From contig NZ_BSEX01000018.1 of assembly GCF_027922045.1 (NCBI RefSeq), forward strand, positions 62,001 through 126,000: 64,000 nt of DNA, given 5' to 3'. Each line of letters starts with the position of its first letter. Positions within the stretch are counted from its first letter, which is position 1. Below, piece by piece: positions 33,661-42,662 of this stretch. The notes beneath the pieces are model-generated. The model saw nothing but the letters and a program-made list of their open reading frames with translations. It did no database searches and had not been told where the DNA came from. Source of the DNA: Microbacterium terregens. Its GTDB lineage: Bacteria; Pseudomonadota; Alphaproteobacteria; Sphingomonadales; Sphingomonadaceae. The position numbers were made by a program, and so were the translations under genes.

Positions 33661-34836
33661 ATGATGATGACGCAGACCATGCGGTGGTTCGGCCCCGCGG
33701 ATCCGGTCGCGCTGGCCGATATCCGCCAGGCCGGGGCCAGCGAAGTCGTCACCGCATTGCATGAGGTGCCGAACGGCGCCGTCTGGTCGCGAGAGGCGAT
33801 CGCCGCTCGCAAGGCGCAGATCGAGGAGGCGGGACTTGGCTGGACGGTGGTCGAGAGCCTGCCGGTGCATGAGGGGATCAAGACCCGCTCGGCCAGCTGG
33901 GACCAGTTGATCGACGCGTATCTCCAGAGCCTGCGCAACCTCGCCGCGTGCGGCATCACCGTCGTCACCTATAACTTCATGCCCCTGCTCGATTGGACGC
34001 GGACGGACCTTGCGTGGCCGCTACCGACCGGCGCCCGCGCGCTGCGCTTCGATCCGGTCATGGTCGCGGCCTATGACCTGCATATCCTGCGCCGCCCCGA
34101 TGCCGCCGCGGACTATGATCCCGCGATACGCGATGCCGCCGACCGTGCCCATCACGCCATGGAGGAGGCGGCACGGCTCCGCCTGGAGCGGACCATCATC
34201 GCCGGCCTGCCGGGAAGCGAAGAGCATTTCACCTCTGCCGAATTCCTTCGCTGCATCGACACCTACGCGGATGTGGACGCCGCCCGGCTGCGCGCCAACC
34301 ATTTGGCCTTTCTGGAGGCGGTCTGTCCGGAAGCGGACGCGCTCGGGATCAGGCTCGTCGTTCACCCGGACGACCCCCCCTTCCCCATCTTCGGCCTGCC
34401 GCGCGTGGTGAGCACCGAGGCGGACGTTTCGGACCTGTTCGCCCGGGTCCCCAACCCCTCCAACGGGCTCTGCTTCTGCACCGGCTCGTTCGGGGTGCGC
34501 GCCGACAACGACCTTCCGGGCATGGTCGAACGGCTGGGCAATCGCATCGGCTTCCTGCATCTGCGGTCCGTCCAGCGCGAGCCGGACGGCGCCTTCCACG
34601 AGGCGGAGCACCTGGAAGGCGATGCGAACATGCCCGCTGTCGTCGCGGCGATCTACGCGCTCCAGCAGCGCGAGGGCCGATCGATCCCGATGCGTCCGGA
34701 TCATGGGCACCAGATGCTGGACGACCTCAACAAGCACACGAACCCGGGATATTCGCTGCTGGGGCGGATGCGCGGGCTGGCCGAGTTGCGCGGTCTGGAG
34801 CGCGGCATTGCGCAGGCGGCACGTACTGTCGCCTGA
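33661..34836 (+). CDS. uxuA: Mannonate dehydratase
   Basis: Dehydrates D-mannonate to 2-keto-3-deoxygluconate. The 391-residue length matches UxuA (about 390-400). The N-terminus TMRWFGPADPVALADIRQAGA is diagnostic; VHPDDPPFPIFGLPRVVS carries metal-binding His/Asp, FCTGSFGVRADNDLP follows, and RPDHGHQMLDD closes the active site. The start at 33661 has three ATG codons in a row; the longer frame upstream lacks a ribosome site. With uxaC, uxuB, uxaA and kdgK it completes the saturated uronate route to KDPG. Confidence 0.96.
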   Translation: MMMTQTMRWFGPADPVALADIRQAGASEVVTALHEVPNGAVWSREAIAARKAQIEEAGLGWTVVESLPVHEGIKTRSASWDQLIDAYLQSLRNLAACGITVVTYNFMPLLDWTRTDLAWPLPTGARALRFDPVMVAAYDLHILRRPDAAADYDPAIRDAADRAHHAMEEAARLRLERTIIAGLPGSEEHFTSAEFLRCIDTYADVDAARLRANHLAFLEAVCPEADALGIRLVVHPDDPPFPIFGLPRVVSTEADVSDLFARVPNPSNGLCFCTGSFGVRADNDLPGMVERLGNRIGFLHLRSVQREPDGAFHEAEHLEGDANMPAVVAAIYALQQREGRSIPMRPDHGHQMLDDLNKHTNPGYSLLGRMRGLAELRGLERGIAQAARTVA

Positions 34837-34920
34837 GGCATTTACCGGGAAGTACGCTGGCCGCTCCAGGAGCGAGGAGTGAGACGGGCGCACAGGCCGG
34901 CAGCACCCGCCATCGGAGGG

Positions 34921-34938
34921 CTGTCATCAGCCTGACTT
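34921..34938 (+). promoter_or_regulatory. PHO-box-like direct repeat upstream of phoX
   Basis: CTGTCAT (34921-34927) and CTGACTT (34932-34938) are repeated with the 11-bp period typical of PhoB sites; the second matches 5 of 7 bases. It is 94 bp upstream of the PhoX-type gene. A third repeat is not convincing. Confidence 0.45.
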
Positions 34939-35031
34939 CGGGATGCAACGCGGATTTCGCCGAGCTTACACCGCCCTGACGCACGGCGCGGGCACAGGCA
35001 CCCCAGGGTAATAGAACTTCGGGGGCTCTGC

Positions 35032-37536
35032 ATGACTTCGAACACGACGGACATCGGCTATGACGATGGCGATATCGACACCAATCGTACCGCTTCGCGG
35101 CATCTGAACGATCTGGTCTCCGAGCGCTATTCGCGGCGGCAGACCCTGATGGGCGGGATTTCGGCCATGGCGACGGCCGTGTTCGGCAGCGCGGTGCTGG
35201 CCGGATGCAACGACGACGATGACGACACCGGCTCCACGCCCGGCTTCACCGTGTCCGCTACGTCGTCGGGTGAGGCCAAGGCCGGCCGCGTGGTGACGCT
35301 GACCGGCACGGTCTCGGGCGGCAGTGCCAGCAGCGTCGCCTGGGCGCAGACGAGCGGCACGTCGGTCACGCTGGTCAATGCCACCTCCAACGTTGCGACC
35401 TTCATCGCGCCTGCGGTGGCGACACCGACCAACCTCACCTTCCGCTTCACCGGCGCGGGCGCCAATCTTGCGACCGCCTCGGCGACGGTGACGGTTCTGG
35501 TAGGGGCGCCCGAACTGGGCTTCGCGGCGGTACCCAAGAGCCTCGCAGACGTCGTGGCCGTACCTGCCGGCTACACCGTGTCGGTGCTGTACCGCCTGGG
35601 TGATCCGATCGCATCTTCGCTCGCGCCCTATGGCAACAACGGCACCGACGGCGACTTCGCCCGGCGCGCCGGCGACCACCATGACGGCATGAGCTACTTC
35701 GGGCTTCAGGCGAGCGGCAGCGCGCCCGATGCTGCGAACAGCACACGCGGGTTGCTGGTGCTGAACCATGAAAACATCACCCAGGCGTATCTCCACGCCA
35801 ACGGGCCCACGTCGGTCGCCGGCGTGCGTCCCGAAGCCGAGGCGCTCAAGGAGATCGAGGCGCATGGCGTCTCGGTGATCGAGGTGACCCGCGGCAGCAA
35901 CGGCGGATGGAGCTATGCACAGGGGTCGGCCTTCAACCGCCGCATCACCCCCAACACGCCGATGGCGTTCCACGGCCCCGCACGCGGCGACGCCAGCCTG
36001 CGCACCGCCTACTCGCCGGACGGCACCGCCGGACGCGGCACGATCAACAACTGCGCCAACGGCTCCACGCCCTGGCACAGCTATCTCACCAATGAAGAGA
36101 ACTGGGCGGGCTATTTCCGGCGCAACGCGGGCGATGCAGCGACCCGCGCGGCCGCCGGTCGAGCAGCGCAGAATGCATCGCTCGCCCGCTACGGTATCGC
36201 GGAAGGCCGCACGGGCAATTACGGTTGGACCACGGTTATGCCCGCCGCGGTCGACAGCACGATCTTCCGGCGCTGGAATGCGACCGCATCGGCAGGCCTA
36301 CCGGCGAACGGTACCGGCGACTTCCGCAACGAGCCGTTCCAGTTCGGTTGGGTCGTCGAGATCGATCCCTTCGACCTCACCTCCACGCCGCGCAAGCGCA
36401 CGGCGCTCGGTCGCATGAACCACGAGGGCTGCCAGATCGGCCGCACGGTGGCGGGCGTCCGTCCGGCCTTCTACATGGGCGACGACGCGCAGAACGAGTA
36501 TATCTACAAGTTCGTGTCGCAGCAGCCCTGGGCAGCCGCAGACGCAAACCGCCCCGACCGTCTGGCGGTAGGCGACAAGTATCTCGACACCGGCACCCTG
36601 TACGTCGCCCGCTTCGACGCTAGCGGCGAAGGTGAGTGGCTGCCGCTCGTCTTCGGCCAGGGCCCCCTCACCCCCGCCAATGGCTTCACCAGCCAGGCCG
36701 ATGTGCTCATCCATACCCGCCTCGCGGCCGATGCGCTGGGTGCGACGCCGATGGACCGGCCGGAGTGGACGGCGGTGAACCCGGTCACGGGCGAGATGTA
36801 CTGCACGCTCACCAACAACAGCAATCGCGCCGTCGCGCCGGCGAGCGGGAGCCAGCGCCGGGTCGATGCGGCCAATCCGCGCGCGTATCTGGACCCCCGC
36901 AGCGACGGCCGCTCGCCCACCCGCGGCAATGCCAACGGGCATGTCGTGCGGCTGCGCGAAGCGGGTGACACGTCGGAGGCAACCAGCTTCACCTGGGACA
37001 TCTATGCCTTTGGTGCCGGGTCGGATCTCGACCCGGCCGGCATCAACCTGTCGGGGCTCGACGCGACCAACGACTTTTCGTCGCCCGACGGCCTCTGGTT
37101 CGGCCTCCCCAGCAATCCGTCGGGACAGGTCACGCCGCTGATGTGGATGCAGACCGACGACGGCGCATTCACGGACCAAACCAACTGCATGATGCTGGCG
37201 GCGATCCCCGGCATCGTCGGCGACGGCAAGGCGCAGACGGTGACCAGCACGCTGGACGGCCAGACGGCCACCGTCACGACGCGGGCAGGCCGGGCGCCCG
37301 GCGCGACCCTGCGCCGGTTCCTGGTAGGGCCCAAGGAGTGCGAGATCACCGGCATCCACTCCACGCCGGATGGTCGCTCGCTGTTCGTCAACATCCAGCA
37401 TCCTGGCGAGAACGGAAATCCTGCCAACATCACCAGCAACTGGCCCGCGAACCAGGCGGCCGCGGCGCCCGGCCAGCGTCCGCGCTCGTCCACGATCGTG
37501 ATCACGCGCGACGACGGCGGCGTCGTCGGCCTCTGA
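35032..37536 (+). CDS. phoX: PhoX-type phosphatase (DUF839), Tat-exported
   Basis: An 834-residue protein of the PhoX/DUF839 family, Ca2+- and Fe3+-dependent phosphatases that release phosphate from organic esters. The twin-arginine motif SRRQTLM (34-40) precedes a hydrophobic segment ending LAGC at 56-59, so it may be a Tat-exported lipoprotein. Residues about 70-165 form an extra Ig/PKD-like beta domain. The DUF839 body begins near YGNNGTDGDFARRAGDHHDGMSYFGL (two blocks), with LLVLNHENITQAYL, GRMNHEGCQIGRTV, SPDGLWF and TPDGRSLFVNIQHPGE. A PHO-box-like site upstream supports phosphate control. The exact substrate is not readable. Confidence 0.85.
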   Translation: MTSNTTDIGYDDGDIDTNRTASRHLNDLVSERYSRRQTLMGGISAMATAVFGSAVLAGCNDDDDDTGSTPGFTVSATSSGEAKAGRVVTLTGTVSGGSASSVAWAQTSGTSVTLVNATSNVATFIAPAVATPTNLTFRFTGAGANLATASATVTVLVGAPELGFAAVPKSLADVVAVPAGYTVSVLYRLGDPIASSLAPYGNNGTDGDFARRAGDHHDGMSYFGLQASGSAPDAANSTRGLLVLNHENITQAYLHANGPTSVAGVRPEAEALKEIEAHGVSVIEVTRGSNGGWSYAQGSAFNRRITPNTPMAFHGPARGDASLRTAYSPDGTAGRGTINNCANGSTPWHSYLTNEENWAGYFRRNAGDAATRAAAGRAAQNASLARYGIAEGRTGNYGWTTVMPAAVDSTIFRRWNATASAGLPANGTGDFRNEPFQFGWVVEIDPFDLTSTPRKRTALGRMNHEGCQIGRTVAGVRPAFYMGDDAQNEYIYKFVSQQPWAAADANRPDRLAVGDKYLDTGTLYVARFDASGEGEWLPLVFGQGPLTPANGFTSQADVLIHTRLAADALGATPMDRPEWTAVNPVTGEMYCTLTNNSNRAVAPASGSQRRVDAANPRAYLDPRSDGRSPTRGNANGHVVRLREAGDTSEATSFTWDIYAFGAGSDLDPAGINLSGLDATNDFSSPDGLWFGLPSNPSGQVTPLMWMQTDDGAFTDQTNCMMLAAIPGIVGDGKAQTVTSTLDGQTATVTTRAGRAPGATLRRFLVGPKECEITGIHSTPDGRSLFVNIQHPGENGNPANITSNWPANQAAAAPGQRPRSSTIVITRDDGGVVGL

Positions 37537-37542
37537 TCGGGT

Positions 37543-37577
37543 GCGTCCTGTTCGGCCAGTGAGGCTGGACAGGACGC
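37543..37577 (+). terminator. Hairpin terminator candidate after phoX
   Basis: GCGTCCTGT (37543-37551) pairs with ACAGGACGC (37569-37577), and an inner CCAG/CTGG pair extends the fold. It starts 7 bp after the stop. C-rich sequence rather than a T-tract follows. Confidence 0.55.
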
Positions 37578-37677
37578 GCTCCCCCCGACCGGCGAGAGGG
37601 ACGGCGCGCCCCCAGGAGCAGGAACGGCTTTAATGCCCCCCTGCCCGCTCCTATCTACGCGCGACAAAGGGGGCCTC

Positions 37678-38607
37678 ATGCCAGAACCGATCCTCGCCGT
37701 GAGCGGCGTGTCCAAGACCTACAAGGGCGGCTTCACCGCACTCCACGACGTCGACCTCGCCATCAACAAGGGCGAGATTTTCGCGCTGCTGGGCCCGAAC
37801 GGCGCCGGCAAGACCACGTTGATCAGCATCATCTGCGGCATCGTGACGCCGTCGACCGGGACGATCCGGGTTGCCGGTCACGACGCAATTAGCGACTACA
37901 AGGCCGCCCGGCGCCTGATCGGCCTCGTTCCCCAGGAGCTTTCGGTCGACATGTTCGAGACCGTGCTCGCCACCGTCACCTTCTCACGGCGGCTGTTCGG
38001 GCGATCAGGCCACAGCGCCTACATCGAGCAGGTGCTGCGCGACCTGTCCTTGTGGGACAAGCGCAACGCCCGGATCATGGAACTGTCCGGCGGCATGAAG
38101 CGCCGCGTCCTGATCGCAAAGGCGCTTGCCCATGAGCCGGAGGTGCTGTTCCTCGACGAACCCACCGCCGGCGTCGACGTGGCGCTTCGCCGTGACATGT
38201 GGAAGCTGGTCCATCGCCTGCGCGAGCGCGGCACGACCATCATCCTGACGACCCATTACATCGAGGAAGCCGAAGAGATGGCGGACCGCGTAGGCGTCAT
38301 CAACAAGGGCCGGCTGCTGCTGGTCGACGACAAGACCGCGCTGATGCAGAAGCTCGGCAAGCGCGAGTTCGACCTGACGCTGGTCGAGCCGCTCGACGCG
38401 GTGCCCGCGGGCCTGGAAGCGTGGCAGCTCAGCCTGGTGAACGACGGCACCACGTTGCGCTACGTATTCGATTCCACCCGGGAGGATACCGGCATCCCCT
38501 CGCTGCTGCGCGCGCTGGCGGACCGGCACATCGCGTTCAAGGACCTGGAGACCTCCAAGTCGAGCCTTGAGGACATCTTCGTCGATCTGGTGGGGGAACG
38601 GGCATGA
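37678..38607 (+). CDS. ABC transporter ATP-binding protein (ABC-2 exporter type)
   Basis: A 309-residue ATPase of the DrrA/YadG-like group. The ATG at 37678 is chosen over an upstream frame extension because the ABC domain begins at once ([14 protein letters not shown]). Walker A GPNGAGKT is at 39-46, the signature is LSGGMKRR, Walker B is [12 protein letters not shown], and the switch His is in [17 protein letters not shown]. It is coupled to the permease gene by an ATGA overlap. Export of a lipid, polysaccharide or drug-like compound is the family norm; the cargo is unknown. Confidence 0.93.
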   Translation: MPEPILAVSGVSKTYKGGFTALHDVDLAINKGEIFALLGPNGAGKTTLISIICGIVTPSTGTIRVAGHDAISDYKAARRLIGLVPQELSVDMFETVLATVTFSRRLFGRSGHSAYIEQVLRDLSLWDKRNARIMELSGGMKRRVLIAKALAHEPEVLFLDEPTAGVDVALRRDMWKLVHRLRERGTTIILTTHYIEEAEEMADRVGVINKGRLLLVDDKTALMQKLGKREFDLTLVEPLDAVPAGLEAWQLSLVNDGTTLRYVFDSTREDTGIPSLLRALADRHIAFKDLETSKSSLEDIFVDLVGERA

Positions 38608-39365
38608 ACCTGCACGGAATCTGGGCGATCTATCGCTTCGAAATGGCCCGGTCACTCCGCACCCTGTGGCAGAGCCTCGTCGGCCCGGTGCTGACCACCA
38701 GCCTCTACTTCATCGTCTTCGGCGGCGCGATCGGCAGCCGGATGCAGAGCGTGGAGGGCGTCGGCTATGGCAGCTTCATCGTGCCCGGCCTCATCATGCT
38801 CTCGCTGCTGACGCAGAGCGTGGGGAATGCGTCGATTGGCATCTATTTCCCGAAGTTCACCGGCACGATCTTCGAGCTCCTGTCCGCCCCCATCTCGGCC
38901 ATGGAGATGGTGCTGGGCTATGTCGGCGCGGCCGCGACCAAGTCGATCGTGATCGGCGCCATCATCCTTGCCACCTCGGCCTTCTTCGTGCCGCTTACGG
39001 TGATGCATCCGGCGGCGATGATCGCCTTCCTGCTGCTCACGTCGGTCGCGTTCAGCCTGTTCGGCTTCATCCTGGGCATCTGGGCCAAGAGCTTCGAGCA
39101 GCTGAACTTCGTGCCCATGCTGCTGATCACGCCGCTCACCTTCCTGGGCGGCAGCTTCTATTCGATCGACATGCTGCCGCAGCCATGGCGGACGATCAGC
39201 CTGTTCAACCCGGTCGTGTACCTGGTGAGCGGCTTCCGCTGGAGCTTCTTCGGCAAGGGCGACGTGGACATCGCGGTCAGCCTGGCCGTGACGCTGGGGT
39301 TCCTCGTGACCTGCCTCGCGGTCGTCGCCTGGATCTTCAAGAGCGGCTGGCGGCTGAAGAACTGA
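38604..39365 (+). CDS. ABC-2 type transporter permease
   Basis: A 253-residue integral membrane protein with about six transmembrane segments and the ABC-2 signature region [18 protein letters not shown] followed by [13 protein letters not shown]. It forms the membrane half of the exporter with the preceding ATPase (4-bp overlap). It resembles YadH-type permeases. It converges on repA across 239 bp. Confidence 0.92.
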   Translation: MNLHGIWAIYRFEMARSLRTLWQSLVGPVLTTSLYFIVFGGAIGSRMQSVEGVGYGSFIVPGLIMLSLLTQSVGNASIGIYFPKFTGTIFELLSAPISAMEMVLGYVGAAATKSIVIGAIILATSAFFVPLTVMHPAAMIAFLLLTSVAFSLFGFILGIWAKSFEQLNFVPMLLITPLTFLGGSFYSIDMLPQPWRTISLFNPVVYLVSGFRWSFFGKGDVDIAVSLAVTLGFLVTCLAVVAWIFKSGWRLKN

Positions 39366-39559
39366 CCGTTCCAGTCGCGGCCCCTTCCCTGCTCTCCCGC
39401 GAGGGTAAACGTTGCCTTATGGCGAGCGCTGGAGTTCGATGTGCGTAGGCGTTCACCAAGGGCTGCGGAGAAGATGAAGAGTCGCAGCTTCCCGTCGCTC
39501 CGTCTTCGGTGCCCCGCTGGCGAGGCATCGAAGGCGGACGAGACAGGGTTCATGGGCGC

Positions 39560-39594
39560 GCGAAAACGACGAGCCGTTCGGGAAAACGGCTCGT
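39560..39594 (-). terminator. Rho-independent terminator of repA
   Basis: On the minus strand CGAGCCGTT and AACGGCTCG (39570-39593) form a perfect 9-bp stem with a 6-base loop, followed by TCGTTTTCG. It starts 12 bp beyond the repA stop. Confidence 0.75.
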
Positions 39595-39604
39595 ACATCA
39601 TCGG

Positions 39605-40909
39605 TCAGTCGTCGGGTCGCAGCGCCCGACGTTCGGCGTACCGGATCACGAACGCTTCCCAGACGCGAAGCCATTCGGCTTCCGTCCTCAGCTTCTTGAT
39701 ATCGGGAAACCCCTTCCGGAAGGCTGCCGCCATGTCATCGACCGACCAGGGATGCCCCTTGCTGAGCCCGATGGCGCGGAACGCCTTTTCGCGGTCACCA
39801 TAGGAGAGAGTCCCTTCGGGAAAGGCGACGCGTGGCTCCCCGTCCTTGGCGGGTGCAGCGCCCCTCCCTGCCCTTGCTCCGACCGATGATCTCGGAGCCT
39901 TTTCAGGAACCGCTGGGCTCACGAGACGAAGATGGGGGCCGACCAGCTTGCGCTCCATCGGGGCCGGAGACGGATGGAGGATGACCTTGCGACCGGAGAG
40001 GTCCACGTTCGCGTTGGGATAGACCGCCGAGACGAGTTGCATGGTCTCACGCACGGTTTGCCGGAAGCGCTTGCTATCGGCGTCGTTGCCGAGGTGCTTG
40101 GCCAGCTGATCCCATGAAATCACCTGCCCCTTGTCGGAGCTGATGCGAGGCAGGCGATAGGCAAGATAGGTATAGAGATCGAGTGCGGTCGGCGTCCCCT
40201 TCAGCTCCCGGATCGCCACTTCGTTGAGAGGAACCGCGTGCTCGATGAGGTGGCTGTAGAACACCTCCGACATCCGGATTTCGCGCGCGAAAGCACCGTT
40301 CTTGTCCAGTGACCCTGCGTATTCATTGGAAATCTTCACATCGCGAACCGCGAACGCATTGTCCTCCGCACCCGTGCCGTCCCAGCGGATCTGCCACTCG
40401 CAGGCGAGCAACCGATCCACCTGCTCCCGCATGAGGTTCGCCGTACCCCGTGGGCCATAGGAGACGGTCTGGTATCCCAGGCGACGCATCCATTCGGTGA
40501 AGTTGCGTCCCAGATAGACGTCACGCGACCGCTTCATCACGGCCTGGGAAAGCAGGTAGATCAACGCGACCCGCGGATAGGCGCCATATGGCACACCCAG
40601 GCTTCGCAGCACGGACTTGCCGTCCACGTTCTGCAGCACGGGCCGTGGGTTGATCGCAAGCGCGTACTTGCCGTCTTCCCGGACGATCGGCTGGGTATCG
40701 TCCTTGGGCCTTTTGGTCGGCAGCGACATCGCGCACAGCGCCGAGTGCAGGAAGGCGGGCACTGGCTCTTCGTCATGGACCCGAAGGAATGCGTCCAACG
40801 TACCCTGCGTACCGGATGCAGTAGCCACTTCGCGAACGCGCGCCGCTCCCCCGTCGAGCATCGCTAGGGCATACTGATGCCCGATCGGCCTGTGCTCATC
40901 CCCGCTCAT
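39605..40909 (-). CDS. repA: Plasmid-type replication initiator RepA
   Basis: A 434-residue initiator resembling the plasmid-encoded RepA_C family found on sphingomonad plasmids. The ATG at 40909 (MSGDEHRP) is preferred over a 24-residue longer form. The central region (about 85-290) has the family blocks NPRPVLQNVDGKSVLRSLG, PYGAYPRVALIYLLSQAV, GRNFTEWMRRLGY and TPTALDLYTYLAYRLPRI. The last 60 residues form a separate small domain (YGDREKAFRAIGLSKGHPW). Iterons lie upstream and parAB diverge from it, the usual arrangement of a low-copy replicon. A copy of the iteron core also occurs inside the gene at 39882-39895. Confidence 0.85.
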   Translation of the reverse strand: MSGDEHRPIGHQYALAMLDGGAARVREVATASGTQGTLDAFLRVHDEEPVPAFLHSALCAMSLPTKRPKDDTQPIVREDGKYALAINPRPVLQNVDGKSVLRSLGVPYGAYPRVALIYLLSQAVMKRSRDVYLGRNFTEWMRRLGYQTVSYGPRGTANLMREQVDRLLACEWQIRWDGTGAEDNAFAVRDVKISNEYAGSLDKNGAFAREIRMSEVFYSHLIEHAVPLNEVAIRELKGTPTALDLYTYLAYRLPRISSDKGQVISWDQLAKHLGNDADSKRFRQTVRETMQLVSAVYPNANVDLSGRKVILHPSPAPMERKLVGPHLRLVSPAVPEKAPRSSVGARAGRGAAPAKDGEPRVAFPEGTLSYGDREKAFRAIGLSKGHPWSVDDMAAAFRKGFPDIKKLRTEAEWLRVWEAFVIRYAERRALRPDD

Positions 40910-41028
40910 CGTCTCTGCCCTTCCCCGAATCTCGCGGGCCTCGGATGAGTCGTGTTCAACAGCTTTGGACGCCGAAATCAAGATGGTTGGCAGTTTGCGA
41001 GCCGATCCCGCGTCAAAACCTGCAAATC

Positions 41029-41046
41029 CACCGATGATCTCGGTGC
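41029..41046 (-). repeat. Inverted iteron copy near the repA start
   Basis: On the minus strand this reads GCACCGAGATCATCGGTG, identical to the iteron at 41211-41228. It lies 120 bp upstream of the repA ATG and may mediate autoregulation by RepA. Confidence 0.75.
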
Positions 41047-41146
41047 TAAAGCGGTGGGACCACCCTCACCTGCCCTCTACTCCGGAAAATCATCAAAGCC
41101 GATTCGCGTATCGGTTTTGATACAGGGTTTCTTATTATAGGTTGGC

Positions 41147-41228
41147 GCTCCGAGATCATCGGTGGAATCGCACCGAGATCATCGCCGCTTCGCACCGACA
41201 TCATCGTCTGGCACCGAGATCATCGGTG
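41147..41228 (+). repeat. Iteron array, four 18-bp direct repeats
   Basis: Copies begin at 41147, 41170, 41192 and 41211, spaced 23, 22 and 19 bp. The consensus is GCACCGAGATCATCGGTG. The first has one change, the last is perfect, and the middle two keep the left part but diverge in the last bases. The spacing of about two helical turns suits RepA binding on one DNA face. Confidence 0.8.
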
Positions 41229-41459
41229 CGCCTTGAGCTAGTGCTCTCACCCGGCCGTCTTGCTTGACCGACCCCTGACAGCGGCCATCTTGCTGAGGTT
41301 GCTAGCCCCCGTGGAGCCCGCCTCTCGCCCGGTATTGCGACCGCCCCTGTCGAATGTGCTCGAAGATCATCGGTCAAATTGTAACTTTGGTGGCCGATCG
41401 TTGCTCGAAACTGCCAGGAAAGCTACGGACGGGGTCGCACTCTTCAAAAGCGGATTGAA

Positions 41460-42662
41460 ATGGCCAATGAACCTGCACACGTCCGGGACGAGGACTTGAT
41501 CGAGGGCGGACTGGAGGTCCTCCATCGTAAGGCACTCACGATCCTGAAACGGATCCGCGACAGTGCCGTAGACCCTGAAACCGGGCAGAAGCGTGGTCCG
41601 ACCTTCCCCATCTCCAAGGCTGCCAAGCTGGTGGGTAGAACCGCATCCGCGATCCGCGAAGCCGAACGAGACGGGCGTCTTCCGGAGCGCGGCCGGACGG
41701 CCTCCGGGCACCGCGTGCAATATACACTCGAAGAGCTGGACCATATGCGCGAGGTGTTCGGCACCCGCCCCTGGCGGGATCCTGGCGACGTGCCCGCGAT
41801 CATCTCGGTCTGCAACTTCAAGGGCGGTGTGGGTAAGTCGACGATCGCGCTGCATCTCGCCCAGCATTTCGCGATCGGGGGCTACCGGGTCCTCTTCATC
41901 GACTGCGACAGCCAGGCATCCTCCACGATGATGTTCGGGTACCGCCCGGACGTGGATCTGGGTGAGGACGACACGCTCTATGGCCATTTCCACAATCCGG
42001 AGTTGCTGGGGATCCGGAAAATCATCCGCAAGACCCACTTCCATGGCCTTGATCTCATCCCGGCCAACCTGCGCCTCTACAACCTCGAGTATGAAATTGC
42101 GGGGTATCTGGCGCGGAACCAGAACCTGGCGATCATCGATCTGATCGCCGAGGCGATCGACACGGTCGTGGACGACTATGACGTGATCATCATGGACCCG
42201 CCGCCTGCCCTGGGCATGGTCTCGATGGCAGTGCTCCAGGCTGCGAACGCCATGGTCATTCCCGTGCCGCCGAGCCTGGTCGACTTCGCATCGACCGTGT
42301 CGTTCATCGACATGGCCAAAACCACCATGAAGCAGCTCGAAGAGCTCGCGGGCAGGGGGCGGCCGGCCTATAACTTCATCCGTCTCGTCGGCAGCCGCGT
42401 GGACGACAGCAAGTCGATGCATCGGGAGGTGCTGTCGATGATGCGCCAGGTGTTCGGCGGATCGATGTCATCGTCAGTCATGGTGACGAGTGCCGAGATC
42501 GATAATGCCAGCTCCCGGATGAAGACCGTGTTCGAATTAGAGAAGCCGGTCACCTCGCATGAGGTGTATAACCGCTGCATGAAGCACCTGAACGAGGTGT
42601 GCCGGGACATCGAGCAGGATGTTTTGCGGACATGGGCGAGCAGGGCGGGGGATCAGCTTTGA
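41460..42662 (+). CDS. parA: ParA partition ATPase
   Basis: A 400-residue type Ia partition ATPase. The N-terminal 110 residues carry a DNA-binding helix-turn-helix (FPISKAAKLVGRTASAIREA), the feature that lets such ParA proteins repress their own operon. The deviant Walker A motif CNFKGGVGKST is at 118-128, Walker A' in VLFIDCDSQAS, and Walker B in YDVIIMDPPPALG. It is followed by three parS-like palindromes and parB. A partial iteron lies about 85 bp upstream. Confidence 0.95.
   Translation: MANEPAHVRDEDLIEGGLEVLHRKALTILKRIRDSAVDPETGQKRGPTFPISKAAKLVGRTASAIREAERDGRLPERGRTASGHRVQYTLEELDHMREVFGTRPWRDPGDVPAIISVCNFKGGVGKSTIALHLAQHFAIGGYRVLFIDCDSQASSTMMFGYRPDVDLGEDDTLYGHFHNPELLGIRKIIRKTHFHGLDLIPANLRLYNLEYEIAGYLARNQNLAIIDLIAEAIDTVVDDYDVIIMDPPPALGMVSMAVLQAANAMVIPVPPSLVDFASTVSFIDMAKTTMKQLEELAGRGRPAYNFIRLVGSRVDDSKSMHREVLSMMRQVFGGSMSSSVMVTSAEIDNASSRMKTVFELEKPVTSHEVYNRCMKHLNEVCRDIEQDVLRTWASRAGDQL

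Larger units (their letters stand above)
40910..41459. other. Replication origin region (oriV) between repA and parA
   Basis: This 550-bp non-coding region separates the divergent repA and parA genes. It holds one inverted iteron copy (41029-41046), an AT-rich stretch (about 41109-41140, including TTCTTATTATAG), four tandem iterons (41147-41228) and a partial copy next to parA (41359-41376). This is the layout of an iteron-controlled plasmid origin, with an AT-rich melting region beside the initiator sites. Confidence 0.8.

Noticed and set aside
41029..41228. CRISPR array in the repeated region
   Set aside because: The repeats are 18 bp with gaps of only 1-5 bp, partly inverted, and lie next to a replication initiator; no cas genes are nearby.
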